NCBI GenBank assembly: GCA_963826505.1
Contig: CAWGXG010000010.1
Location: 62,001 to 126,000 of the forward strand
DNA from: CAWGXG01 sp963826505
GTDB lineage: Bacteria; Chloroflexota; Anaerolineae; Aggregatilineales; Aggregatilineaceae
Length of the DNA: 64,000 nucleotides
Direction of reading: 5' to 3'
Shown: in pieces, positions 17,593 to 25,758 of the stretch
Layout of the letters: the number at the start of each line of letters is the position of its first letter
Position numbering within the stretch: the first letter of the stretch is position 1
The notes under the pieces: generated by a model
Told to the model about the DNA's origin: nothing
What the model saw: only the letters and a program-made list of their open reading frames with translations
Database searches by the model: none
Position numbers and translations under genes: made by a program

Positions 17593-17937
17593 ATGAGCAA
17601 CGAACAGGTAGCGCCTGAGACGAAAGGTGTTACGGTGAAGTTACTTGCATCGGTTGACCTGGGCCCTGAGATCGAGGGCATGGCCGGGCGCCAACTTCGG
17701 ATGCGTATGGTGACCATCGAGCCTGGAGGCGTCTTTGGCCCGATTCACGACCATAAAGACAGACCGGGCACCGTCTACATACTGCAAGGAACGATCACTG
17801 ACCATCGAAATGGAGTCGCTACCGACTATGGGCCGGGAGTGGGCTGGCCCGAGGATAGGAACACCATACACTGGCTTGAGAACAGAGGGACGATTCCGGC
17901 AGTGGAGATCTCGGTCGATATAGTCCGGCAAGAGTAA
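17593..17937 (+). CDS. Cupin domain protein
   Basis: A 114-residue single-domain cupin. 'VTIEPGGVFGPIHDHKDRPGTVYILQGTITDH' covers motif 1 with the metal-binding His-x-His ('IHDHK') and Glu replaced by Gly-Thr-Val in the usual E position. 'TIHWLENRGTIPAVEI' is motif 2 with its His. Small cupins bind a metal or ligand and act as enzymes or sensors. GGGAGGAG lies 8 bp before the ATG. The gene is flanked by an integrase fragment on one side and an IS630-like fragment on the other, and its base composition looks less GC-rich than its neighbours, so it may have been acquired. Confidence 0.8.
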   Translation: MSNEQVAPETKGVTVKLLASVDLGPEIEGMAGRQLRMRMVTIEPGGVFGPIHDHKDRPGTVYILQGTITDHRNGVATDYGPGVGWPEDRNTIHWLENRGTIPAVEISVDIVRQE

Positions 17938-17959
17938 GCTCAGGCTCGACATCAACCAC

Positions 17960-18145
17960 GGTCGGGCCCAACACGCGGCTCAACCGGGCGTGCTTGAGAT
18001 CGTTTCTTTGCGCCAGACGGACTGCTTCATATGAAAGGCTCTCCAGCCGGGTCAGCGCCACCAAGCGATCGGCCAGCAGTTGCAACGTCCAACGCACGCC
18101 CCGATCCGAGGGCTGGGTGATGAGATCGTGGGGCAAACAACGCAT
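17960..18145 (-). pseudogene. IS630-family transposase fragment
   Basis: The minus-strand frame from an ATG at 18145 contains 'PSDRGVRWTLQLLADRLVAL' followed by 'LESLSYEAVRLAQRNDLKHARLSR'. This matches the helix-turn-helix region of IS630-type transposases (usual form: RARWTLRLLADRLVEL...ISYETVRRVLKKNELKPW). The similarity fades after 'LKH', and the DDE catalytic domain is absent, so only about 50-60 residues of a dead transposase survive. It lies just beyond the terminator of the peptide ABC operon. Confidence 0.5.
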
Positions 18146-18147
18146 GA

Positions 18148-18184
18148 AACGAAAATCCTCCCACCAGCAAAGCTGGAGGGAGGA
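18148..18184 (-). terminator. Strong terminator of the peptide ABC operon
   Basis: Minus strand: TCCTCCC-T-CCAGC, loop TTT, GCTGG-T-GGGAGGA (12 pairs, one mismatch; plus-strand 18156-18184), followed by TTTTCGTTT. It ends the 22187-to-18223 operon. Confidence 0.85.
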
Positions 18185-18222
18185 GTGTGGGACAAGGTAT
18201 TCTCGGCAAAAATGCTGGGAGA

Positions 18223-19281
18223 TCAGGCTTTCTTGGAGGCGCGCGGATCGAGCGCGTCGCGCAGGCCATCGCCCAGGAAGTTGAAGGCGAACATCACCAG
18301 AAACAGCGCCAGCGCCGGAAAAATCGCCTGATTTGGATAACTGATGATCGAGTTCGAGCCGTCCGCGATCAGCGATCCCCAACTGGCCGTGGGCGGGTTG
18401 ACCCCCAGCCCGATAAAACTGAGGAACGCTTCAAACGAGATATAGCGCGGGATCGCCAGACTTTCGGCCACGACGATCGGCCCCAAGATATTGGGCAGCA
18501 CGTGGCGCAGCAAGATGCTGCGATTGTTCGATCCAATAGAAACCGCCGCTTCGATATATTCTTTCTGCCGGATCGAGAGCACCTGTCCGCGCGCCAGACG
18601 CGCCGTGTCCATCCACGAGGTGAGGCCAATCCCGATGAAGATGAACAGCAAGCCGCCCGTCGCCGCGTCGATGCGGTTCAGGCGGTGCGTAATCGAGCCA
18701 ACATCCCCCTGGTTGAAGCTGGCGCGGAAGAACACCATCAGCAGGATAACCAGCAGCAGCGTCGGGAAGGCGTACATAATATCCACCGCCCGCATGATCA
18801 GGTTATCCACCTGCCCGCCCGCATATCCGGCGATCATACCGACCGCCGTTCCCACCAGCAGACTGAAGAACGGGCCGATAAACGCCACCAGCAGCGACAC
18901 CCGCGCCCCATAAATGATGCGGCTGAGCAGATCGCGGCCCAGGTTGTCGGTTCCCAGCGGGTATTCGTCGTTGATACGCACATAACCGCCCGGCTCGCCG
19001 ACCGGTTTCATCTTGGGGAACACGTCGATCACCCATTTGGGCGCGGAATTCAGCGCGAGATAGTCTTGCCGGTACGGATCGTGCGGGGCGATCTGCGGCG
19101 CGCCGACGGCCATAATGATGTTTAGCAGGATGACGATCAGGCCCACGAGCGCCGCGCGGTTGCGCAGCAGCCGCCGCCAGGCGTCCAACCAGGGGCCACG
19201 GCTGGTTTCAGGGTGCGCCAAACTGATTACAGGCCCGGCATCCGCCGCGGACTGTTCAATATTCGAGGTTGTGGCACTCAT
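18223..19281 (-). CDS. Peptide-type ABC transporter permease (DppC/OppC family)
   Basis: A 352-residue inner-membrane subunit. An N-terminal OppC_N segment 'AWRRLLRNRAALVGLIVILLN' precedes the periplasmic stretch 'HPLGTDNLGRD'-like 'YPLGTDNLGRDLLSRIIYGARVSLLVAF'. The EAA loop is 'YIEAAVSIGSNNRSILLRHVLPNILGPIVV', which docks the ATPase. C-terminal 'ASWGSLIADG' and 'FNFLGDGLRDALDPR' complete the family pattern. AAAGGACG precedes the ATG at 19281. It is the last gene of the operon; the usual DppD/DppF ATPase genes do not follow. Confidence 0.93.
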   Translation of the reverse strand: MSATTSNIEQSAADAGPVISLAHPETSRGPWLDAWRRLLRNRAALVGLIVILLNIIMAVGAPQIAPHDPYRQDYLALNSAPKWVIDVFPKMKPVGEPGGYVRINDEYPLGTDNLGRDLLSRIIYGARVSLLVAFIGPFFSLLVGTAVGMIAGYAGGQVDNLIMRAVDIMYAFPTLLLVILLMVFFRASFNQGDVGSITHRLNRIDAATGGLLFIFIGIGLTSWMDTARLARGQVLSIRQKEYIEAAVSIGSNNRSILLRHVLPNILGPIVVAESLAIPRYISFEAFLSFIGLGVNPPTASWGSLIADGSNSIISYPNQAIFPALALFLVMFAFNFLGDGLRDALDPRASKKA

Positions 19282-19335
19282 AGCACGTCCTTTTGACAAG
19301 CGCAAAGCAGCAGTCTGCGGCGGCTGGCCGCGGGC

Positions 19336-20388
19336 CTAGTCGTACCGGATGCGTGGGTCGAGCCAGGCATACGTCAGATCCACCACAAAATTCGACGACA
19401 CGATGAAGAAAGCAAAGAGCAAAGTCGTCCCCATGATCACCGGGTAATCGCGGCTCGTGATGCTGGTGATGAAATACGCCCCCAGTCCGGGGATGCCGAA
19501 CACGCGCTCAGTGACAAATGTCCCCGTGACAAGCGCGGCAAACAGCGGACCGAGGACCGTCGCCACCGGGATCATGGCGTTCTTCATGGCGTGGATCATC
19601 ACCACCTGGCGCTGCTTCAGTCCTTTGGCGTGGGCGGTGCGGATGTAGTCCTCGTTCAGCACCTGAAGCAAACTGGCGCGCGTGAGGCGAGCCAGCAGCG
19701 CCGACTGGGCGAAGCCCAGCGCAAAGGCGGGCATGATCGCCTGTTTCCACGTGCCCCACCCGGAGGTGGGCAGCCAGCCCAGCTCGACCGCGACCACGTA
19801 TTTCAGAATAGGACCCAGGATGATGACCGGCACCGATACACCCAGGATCGCGGTGCTCATGCTGAAGTAGTCGGCGATGGTGTTCTTGCGCAGCGCGGCC
19901 AGCGTGCCCAGCGGCACGCCGATCGTAACCGCGACCAGCAGCGCCCCGATCCCAAGCTGGGCCGACACCGGCAAGTGTGATGCGATGATGTCGCTCACGC
20001 TCTGGGTGCGCGACGTGAACGAGGGGCCAAAGTTCATCCAGCGCAGCGTGGTTTGGTCGCCGACCGGCAGGTCCAGATTCAACAGGAAGCTGTCGGTGAC
20101 GGAAAACTCACGCTCGCCGGTCGTAATGCGCGGCACGAACACGCCGATCAGGTAATCGGTGTATTGCTTGTAAAGCGGGTCGTCCAGGTGGTACTTGCGG
20201 TTCACGTTACGCAGCACCGCCGCCGGAAGTTTTTTCTCCCTGGCGAACGGTCCACCGGGAATCTGGTGCATGATAAAAAAAGTGATAGCCGACAGCACCA
20301 GCAGTACAACAATCAGATAAATGAAACGCCTGACCGTATATTGTCCCATAAGTGTTGCGGTGCGGCGCGGTGGCATCAGACGCCGCAC
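19336..20388 (-). CDS. Peptide-type ABC transporter permease (DppB/OppB family)
   Basis: About 350 residues. N-terminal 'YTVRRFIYLIVVLLVLSAITFFIM' and 'PGGPF' are hallmarks of DppB-type permeases. Later 'SVSVPVIILGPILKYVVA'-type sequence, the EAA loop 'YIRTAHAKGLKQRQVVMIHAMKNAMIPVATVLG' and C-terminal 'VDLTYAWLDPRIRYD' are all present. An unusual length of extracytoplasmic sequence lies between helix 1 and 2 (about residues 40-140). The start is ambiguous: GTG 20388 sits just after GGGAGGAAG, ATG 20376 and ATG 20349 are alternatives. It pairs with the DppC-like subunit 54 bp downstream. Confidence 0.92.
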   Translation of the reverse strand: MRRLMPPRRTATLMGQYTVRRFIYLIVVLLVLSAITFFIMHQIPGGPFAREKKLPAAVLRNVNRKYHLDDPLYKQYTDYLIGVFVPRITTGEREFSVTDSFLLNLDLPVGDQTTLRWMNFGPSFTSRTQSVSDIIASHLPVSAQLGIGALLVAVTIGVPLGTLAALRKNTIADYFSMSTAILGVSVPVIILGPILKYVVAVELGWLPTSGWGTWKQAIMPAFALGFAQSALLARLTRASLLQVLNEDYIRTAHAKGLKQRQVVMIHAMKNAMIPVATVLGPLFAALVTGTFVTERVFGIPGLGAYFITSITSRDYPVIMGTTLLFAFFIVSSNFVVDLTYAWLDPRIRYD

Positions 20389-20433
20389 CTTCCTCCCTGT
20401 GATGACCTGACCCAGAAACTAATCAGGAGAGAT

Positions 20434-20464
20434 GGGGCCAACCTCTCTGGCGGAGATTGGCCCC
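20434..20464 (-). other. Stem-loop between binding protein and permease genes
   Basis: GGGGCCAA (20434-20441) and TTGGCCCC (20457-20464) form an 8-bp stem with inner CTCT/GAGA-like pairing and no T-run. In this position it probably protects the binding-protein mRNA and lowers expression of the permeases, as in other importer operons (inference). Confidence 0.55.
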
Positions 20465-20480
20465 GAGAGTCATATCTATT

Positions 20481-22187
20481 TTACTCGATATCCCAGTTCT
20501 CCAGGTTCTCGTTACTGCTCTTAGAATACGTGCGCATCACGTAAGGCGCCGTGATCTGCTGGAAGGTGTAGAAGTAGATCGGCGCGATGGCCGCATCGCC
20601 CTTGACCAGAATGCCGTCCGCCTGCGCGTAGAGCTGCGTGCGCTCGGCGTTGTCGGTCAGCACCATGGCCTGATCGAGCAGCGACTGGAATTCCGGATTC
20701 TCCCAATTGCTGTAGTTCAGCCCCACACCGGTGATGGCCGGGAAGCGGAACACATCATACAGGAAGTTGTGATCGTCCGGATAGTCCGCGCACCAGCCCA
20801 TGCGGAAGACCTGCGGCGCGCTGTCTTGCAGCGTATCCTGGTAGACGTTGAAGTCCATGGTCGAGATCTGGACATCAATGCCCAGAGTATCGTGCCACAT
20901 CTGCTGGACAGCCTGCGAGATGATCGAGTGTGACTGGCTGGTGTTGTGCATGATCGTGATGGACGGCATGGTCGCCAGTGTCTCGCCCGTCTCCTCTAAG
21001 TAGGCCATCAGCTCAGCCTTCGCGCCTTCGACATCGCTCCAGATCGCCAGATCGGGAAAGTCCTCTTGCAGCGGCGCGGCAGCCAGCCCTGGCCGGCTGA
21101 AGAACCCGGCGGGCAATTGGCCCGCGTTGAGAATCTGGACGATCGCGTCACGGTCGATAGCCATCGAGAGCGCGCGGCGCAGGTGCACATTGTCCACCGG
21201 CGGTTTCATGACGTTAAAGCCGTAGTAGTAGGTACAGGCGCGCGGCGCGAAGTTCAGCTCGTCGGGGCGCTCGGCGCGCAGACGGTCGAGATCGCCGATC
21301 GGCAGGGTGCTGAGCCAGTCCAACTCGCCCGCTTCATAGGACGCCAGCATAGCGGGTTCGTCGCCCAGGTAGACAAAGTCATGTTCGTCGATCTTGGCCT
21401 GATTGACGCCGGTGCCAGGCCAGTAGGGGTTCTTGATAATGGTGACGCGCACGTCGTGCTGCCAGTCTTCAAGAGCATACGGGCCGTAGCTCACGTAGTT
21501 TTCCGGCTCGGTCCAGGCATCACCGTATTGCTCCACCACATCCTGAAGCTGCGGACGGGCCAGCCACAAGCCATAAATCATGGGGGCGAAGCCTGCCGTG
21601 ATGGGTGCGCTGACCTGGACGGTGAAATCGTCCAGGGCCACAATGCCCAAGGCGGCTTTGAGCGCGGCGATCTCGTCCGCTGAGGCGTCAACTGCGTTCA
21701 AGAGCTCCGTGCCGCCGTCCACCCAGGCTGCCAGCACGTAGGCGTATTCGCTTGCGGAGTTCGGGTCCAGCGTACGCTGCCAGCCGTAAACGACATCCTG
21801 CGCCGTCACCACACGTGGATTGCCAGCGTCGTCCATGACCTGTACCACCTCGCCCGAGTCCAGGTCGAAACGCACCCAGGGGATGTTATCGTACAGTTTG
21901 AACGTCCAAACCATGCCATCGTTCGACGCGCTCCACTCAGACGCGATGCCGGACACCAGGTTATTGTCTTCGTCGAGAGCGGTCAGCCCGACGTAAGTCT
22001 CATTCAGGATCTGGATCGAGTTCGAATCAGTCGCCAGTGACGGATCGAGTTTGATGTCACCGGGAAGGAACGCGCTGCGCAGCACTTTGAAATCCTGCGC
22101 GCCCGTAAAGGCTGCGCTTGACAGCAGCATGGCTGCCGCAAGCACCAACGCCAAAACCATAGTTGTGCGACGTTTGGTCGCTCTCAT
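20481..22187 (-). CDS. ABC transporter substrate-binding protein, family 5
   Basis: A 568-residue exported solute-binding protein. The signal peptide is 'MRATKRRTTMVLALVLAAAM' with cleavage after 'FTGAQ'; no lipobox cysteine is seen. The SBP_bac_5 core starts 'LRSAFLPGDIKLDPSLATDSNSIQIL'. It has 'GIASEWSASNDGMVWTFKL', the family signature, then 'VHLRRALSMAIDRDAIVQIL' near residue 340. It should bind oligopeptides or related solutes and deliver them to the DppB/DppC-like permeases encoded downstream. GGAGGG lies 8 bp before ATG 22187. First gene of a three-gene operon without ATPase genes. Confidence 0.93.
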   Translation of the reverse strand: MRATKRRTTMVLALVLAAAMLLSSAAFTGAQDFKVLRSAFLPGDIKLDPSLATDSNSIQILNETYVGLTALDEDNNLVSGIASEWSASNDGMVWTFKLYDNIPWVRFDLDSGEVVQVMDDAGNPRVVTAQDVVYGWQRTLDPNSASEYAYVLAAWVDGGTELLNAVDASADEIAALKAALGIVALDDFTVQVSAPITAGFAPMIYGLWLARPQLQDVVEQYGDAWTEPENYVSYGPYALEDWQHDVRVTIIKNPYWPGTGVNQAKIDEHDFVYLGDEPAMLASYEAGELDWLSTLPIGDLDRLRAERPDELNFAPRACTYYYGFNVMKPPVDNVHLRRALSMAIDRDAIVQILNAGQLPAGFFSRPGLAAAPLQEDFPDLAIWSDVEGAKAELMAYLEETGETLATMPSITIMHNTSQSHSIISQAVQQMWHDTLGIDVQISTMDFNVYQDTLQDSAPQVFRMGWCADYPDDHNFLYDVFRFPAITGVGLNYSNWENPEFQSLLDQAMVLTDNAERTQLYAQADGILVKGDAAIAPIYFYTFQQITAPYVMRTYSKSSNENLENWDIE

Positions 22188-22367
22188 CACAAAATCCCTC
22201 CTCCTCAAAGCCTGCGATAGGTGAATAAGCTTGCACGTCGACCGCCGGATAAGCGGTGCACTCTGCCCTGATATACGGAGGATGAGGCGTTTTTGATCAG
22301 ATCAGAATGTCGGGAAATTCGGATCGAGGGGAGGGATGGAACGAAATCGCGCCATCACAACACGCAG

Positions 22368-22404
22368 CGACGCCCCCGCCCTGAACGTACAGGCGGGGGC
22401 GTCG
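22368..22404 (-). terminator. 13-bp perfect stem-loop after the sugar ABC operon
   Basis: CGACGCCCCCGCC (22368-22380) and GGCGGGGGCGTCG (22392-22404) form a perfect 13-bp stem with an 11-nt loop. No T-run follows on the minus strand. It lies 40 bp past the sugar-binding gene stop and is likely a 3' end or mRNA-stabilising structure. Confidence 0.6.
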
Positions 22405-22444
22405 AAGCTAAACGCAAGGAGCGATCCGTCAGTCTAGACGCGGA

Positions 22445-23431
22445 CTAGCGGACACCAGCCTCGATCAACGGAACGATCGCGGCCACATTGTCCGGGGTCA
22501 CAACGCCGACGCCGGTGTCAATGTGCAGGCCGGGGATCAGGTAATTCTTGGTCAGCCAGATCTGCTCGACCGGGAAGAAGCCCTGCAGGTACAACACCTG
22601 ATCGAAGCTCGCGCTGATATAGCCGCTCTGGATCGCTTCGATGGTCGCGGGGGCCAGGTCGATACCACCAACGATGATGTCGCCGGGGTTCAGTCCTTCT
22701 TGCTGGAGCACCTGCATCATGATGGCAGTGATGTTGCCGTGCTGCGTGCCGATGGCTTTCAGGTTGGGGTGGGACTCGATGTAGGCGGTCAGGATCGGGA
22801 CGGCCAGGGACGAATCCGAGTTCACTTCCTGTGATACATCCAGCTTGTCGACCACGAGGCCAGCGTCGGTCAGCGCGTCGAAGACGCCCTGCGAGCTGCG
22901 GCTGCGCAGTTCTTCGTGCCAGATGTCATAAACCAGCGCTTCGTCACCGGCTTGCAGACCAGCGGCGACCATCGCCTGGCCGGTCAGATACCCACCGTTG
23001 TACAGGTCCGCGCCGGAATAGCCGAAGCCCATGCTCTTGTACTTGGCTTCGAGGTTGGGCAGCGGGTTGTTGTTGCTGGTGACGATGATGCCATTCATAA
23101 TGGCTTCGTCAACCAGGGGCGAGAAGGCGTCTTCACCGGGGTGACCCATGATGACGATGCCGTCCGGGCTGGCGGCCATGGCTTCGGTAAACTGGTTGAG
23201 CATGGTCTGCTGGTCCCAGCTTGAATACTGGTCGTGCAGTTCGATGCCCAGCGCATCAGCCGCCGCGAAGGCACCATTCGTGCGTGCCAACGTGGTCGGA
23301 TCACCCTGCGTGCCGCCCATCTGCATGTAGATCACAATGCTGTCTGCCGCAGACGACTTGGTCGCGGGCGCAGCCCAGACCGCGGTGACGCCCATAATCA
23401 CGATAATCAACGCGAATACTATACGCTTCAT
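22445..23431 (-). CDS. Sugar ABC transporter substrate-binding protein
   Basis: A 328-residue periplasmic-binding-protein-like protein of the ribose/LacI fold (Peripla_BP_4). Signal peptide: 'MKRIVFALIIVIMGVTAVWA'. 'IVIYMQMGGTQGDPTTLARTNG' opens the first lobe, with 'PDGIVIMGHPGEDAFSPLVDEAIMNGIIVTSNNN' as the typical substrate-loop strand. 'IGTQHGNITAIMMQVL' and 'DIIVGGIDLAPATIEAIQSG' are conserved in the second lobe. GGAGAA precedes the ATG at 23431; the longer upstream frame is non-coding. It is the last gene of an ATPase-permease-binding-protein operon. Ligand is likely a mono- or oligosaccharide but cannot be named. Confidence 0.92.
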   Translation of the reverse strand: MKRIVFALIIVIMGVTAVWAAPATKSSAADSIVIYMQMGGTQGDPTTLARTNGAFAAADALGIELHDQYSSWDQQTMLNQFTEAMAASPDGIVIMGHPGEDAFSPLVDEAIMNGIIVTSNNNPLPNLEAKYKSMGFGYSGADLYNGGYLTGQAMVAAGLQAGDEALVYDIWHEELRSRSSQGVFDALTDAGLVVDKLDVSQEVNSDSSLAVPILTAYIESHPNLKAIGTQHGNITAIMMQVLQQEGLNPGDIIVGGIDLAPATIEAIQSGYISASFDQVLYLQGFFPVEQIWLTKNYLIPGLHIDTGVGVVTPDNVAAIVPLIEAGVR

Positions 23432-23593
23432 TTCGAGTTCTCCTCTTATTCGTGAATCACTATTGTTGATGCGATCCAGGTTAAAGATAGTAGAGCCTTC
23501 GGAACACTTCAAATGCCCGATAACCCGCCTCCTTTCTGTGCGTGGATGACCAGCACCCACGCCGTACCCGAACCGTTACAGGATAAGTCCTGA

Positions 23594-24709
23594 TTATTTG
23601 GCTGGTGTATCGTCGTGCAGCGATCCGTTCATTTCACGCCTGATGCGGAACAGGTCCGCCCAACGGCGCAGATAATTCGACGCCGTCGCAAAGCGGTTCT
23701 CGCTGATGATGATATTGAGCACAACCGAAGCGCCCATCACGACCCCTTCGACCAGTGAGACCCAGAAGCCGTTGATCCCGCTGGCGACGACGCCCGCTTC
23801 CAACGAGCCGATGATGTAGGACCCGAAGAAAGTACCCACCACAGAGCCTAACCCACCGGCGATCGACGTACCGCCGATGAAGACTGCACCCATCACGGGC
23901 AACAGCAGACCCTGGCCTTGTGTCGGGAAGAAGACGTGCGCTTGCAGCGTGAGAATCACACCGGCAAACCCTGAGATCACACCCATCACCGTGAAGAGGC
24001 GGATGCGCGTAGCCTCGACATTGATGCCCATCACGCGCGCGACATTGGCGTTGTCGCCCAGAAACATGATCGCCTCGCCGAAACGGTGCCGGTTCAGGAC
24101 GAACCAGAACACTACCGCGATGGCCAACGCCCAAAAAGCTTGCACGGGGATACCGATCCGCCCGCGTGCGGGGTCGGGGATGACGCCGTAAATCCGCCCG
24201 ACGAAAACGTCATACATGAAGTTGTTTTCGATGCCCTTCAACGTAGCCTGCAACCCGCTCGCCAGCCTGAGCGTGACGCCGTACCAGAAAAACTGCGCGG
24301 CCAACGTGGCCATGATCGACGGGACGCCTACCCTGGCGATCAGGATGCCGTTCGTCCAACCGACGAAACCGCCCGCCACCAGCGCGAAGAATATGCCGAT
24401 CAGGATGGCGAAGTTCGGGTTGATGTCAGGGCTGAGCGTGTTGTAGGTATAGGCAAAGATGTAGCCCGTGAACGCTATGACCGCCGGAAAACTCAGGTCG
24501 ATCTCGCCCGCCGTGATGACCAGCGTGAGCCCAACCCCTGCGATCAGGGGCGGAGCCACCGTCTGCAAGAACGACATGTAAATGCGCCACTTCAAAAAAA
24601 CATCGGGAGCGGTGAAGATAAAGGCGATATACAGTACCGCCAGCACCATGCCGACCGGTAAACCCTCTATTTTGCCTAAAAATCGAATAACAGAGCGCAC
24701 CTGTTTCAT
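23594..24709 (-). CDS. Sugar ABC transporter permease (RbsC-like)
   Basis: A 371-residue membrane subunit of the BPD_transp_2 family with 8-10 hydrophobic helices. 'TLVITAGEIDLSFPAVIAFTGYIFAY' is the conserved second block. 'GFVGWTNGILIARVGVPSIMATLAAQFFWYGVTL' is the motif that faces the ATPase side. Near the C-terminus 'PVMGAVFIGGTSIAGGLGSVVGTFFGSYIIG' matches the family's G-rich signature. It forms the channel for the binding protein encoded 160 bp downstream and is preceded by its ATPase gene with a 17-bp gap. Confidence 0.92.
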   Translation of the reverse strand: MKQVRSVIRFLGKIEGLPVGMVLAVLYIAFIFTAPDVFLKWRIYMSFLQTVAPPLIAGVGLTLVITAGEIDLSFPAVIAFTGYIFAYTYNTLSPDINPNFAILIGIFFALVAGGFVGWTNGILIARVGVPSIMATLAAQFFWYGVTLRLASGLQATLKGIENNFMYDVFVGRIYGVIPDPARGRIGIPVQAFWALAIAVVFWFVLNRHRFGEAIMFLGDNANVARVMGINVEATRIRLFTVMGVISGFAGVILTLQAHVFFPTQGQGLLLPVMGAVFIGGTSIAGGLGSVVGTFFGSYIIGSLEAGVVASGINGFWVSLVEGVVMGASVVLNIIISENRFATASNYLRRWADLFRIRREMNGSLHDDTPAK

Positions 24710-24726
24710 GATAATGTCGTCATTCC

Positions 24727-25509
24727 TTATTCTTTGTCCTTCAAACCATGCGCATATTCGAGCAGGAATTCATCAAGGTCTTTGAGCGTAATGTCTTTTT
24801 TGTCGATGCTCGCCACGACCTCGCCGCGATCGAGTACGACGAAGCGATCGGAAATCTCGAACACGTCCTGAATGTCGTGCGAGATGTAAATGCAGGCTTT
24901 GCCGGCCTCTTTGATTTTGTGCACGAAGTTGAGGACTTTGCGTACCTCCTTCAGCGAGAGAGCCACCGTCGGCTCGTCGAGGATAATCAATTCCGCCTCG
25001 AAATGCATGGCGCGCCCAATGGCGACACCCTGGCGCTCACCGCCCGACAGCTTGCTGACTTTGGAGTCGACGGTGATGCCTTTGCCGCGAAACCCGATGG
25101 TGTTGACCATGATCTCGTGGGCGATCTCTTTTTCCTTCTTGACATCGATGAAGCCAAAACGGCGCGTCACCTGACGGCCAATGAAGAAATTGCGCCACAG
25201 GGCCTGTTTCTCGCCGAGGGATTTGTCCTGGTAGACGGTTTCGATGCCGTAGTCGTGGGCGCGCTTCACATTGTAAGAGGAGAGGTTGACTTTGCGACCG
25301 GCAACGTAAAGCTCGCCGCTGGAGGGGCGAAATACCCCGGTCAGGATTTTCACCATGGTCGACTTGCCAGCGCCGTTGTCACCAATCAGCCCGATGATCT
25401 CGTTACGCCCGATCTTGAGATTAATATTCTTGAGCGCGGATACGAGGCCAAAATTCTTCTCGATGTTGACCATCTCTAGAGCGTACGGATGATCAGGTGT
25501 TCCAGCCAC
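24727..25509 (-). CDS. Sugar ABC transporter ATP-binding protein, single-domain
   Basis: A 260-residue ATPase. Walker A 'GDNGAGKST' (residues about 44-52), ABC signature 'LSGGERQGV' (about 147-155), Walker B 'LIILDEPTVALS' and the His switch 'YISHD'. Most RbsA/XylG-type sugar importers have two fused ATPase domains of about 500 residues. This one has only one, as in the FrcA-type subgroup that works as a homodimer. The start is a GTG at 25509 with AAGGAG nine bases upstream. It is the first gene of the operon, and the palindrome at 25707-25725 lies about 200 bp upstream. Confidence 0.92.
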   Translation of the reverse strand: MAGTPDHPYALEMVNIEKNFGLVSALKNINLKIGRNEIIGLIGDNGAGKSTMVKILTGVFRPSSGELYVAGRKVNLSSYNVKRAHDYGIETVYQDKSLGEKQALWRNFFIGRQVTRRFGFIDVKKEKEIAHEIMVNTIGFRGKGITVDSKVSKLSGGERQGVAIGRAMHFEAELIILDEPTVALSLKEVRKVLNFVHKIKEAGKACIYISHDIQDVFEISDRFVVLDRGEVVASIDKKDITLKDLDEFLLEYAHGLKDKE

Positions 25510-25706
25510 GATAACTTTCTCCTTATTCAGTGACCAATTCAGGCGCTGGTGAGCGTCGGGCCAGCGGCACTAAACGCGGTTGACTGCCCCTTCTCCGATA
25601 TCAAATACTAGTTCGATCACAGGAGCCTGGCTTGCTGGTATGCATTCTCTAAAAGTGCCAACGTCTGGCGGTGAGCGGCTACTCCTGAGCGTTTCCCGGC
25701 GCGGAT

Positions 25707-25725
25707 TAGTTGTAGTATACAACTA
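25707..25725 (-). promoter_or_regulatory. Candidate operator of the sugar ABC operon
   Basis: TAGTTGTA-GTA-TACAACTA: an 8-bp perfect inverted repeat with 3-bp centre. On the minus strand its centre contains TATACT, a possible -10, so a bound repressor would block the promoter. A matching -35 is weak. No regulator gene adjoins. Confidence 0.6.
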
Positions 25726-25758
25726 TTCGGGTTTTGTCGAAAGTCACGCCGGGGGTCG

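Noticed and set aside
17819..18382. 187-codon minus-strand frame through the cupin gene and the ABC operon end
   Set aside because: It runs antisense across a real cupin gene and the terminator; only the middle part resembles a transposase, so it is a remnant and not a gene.
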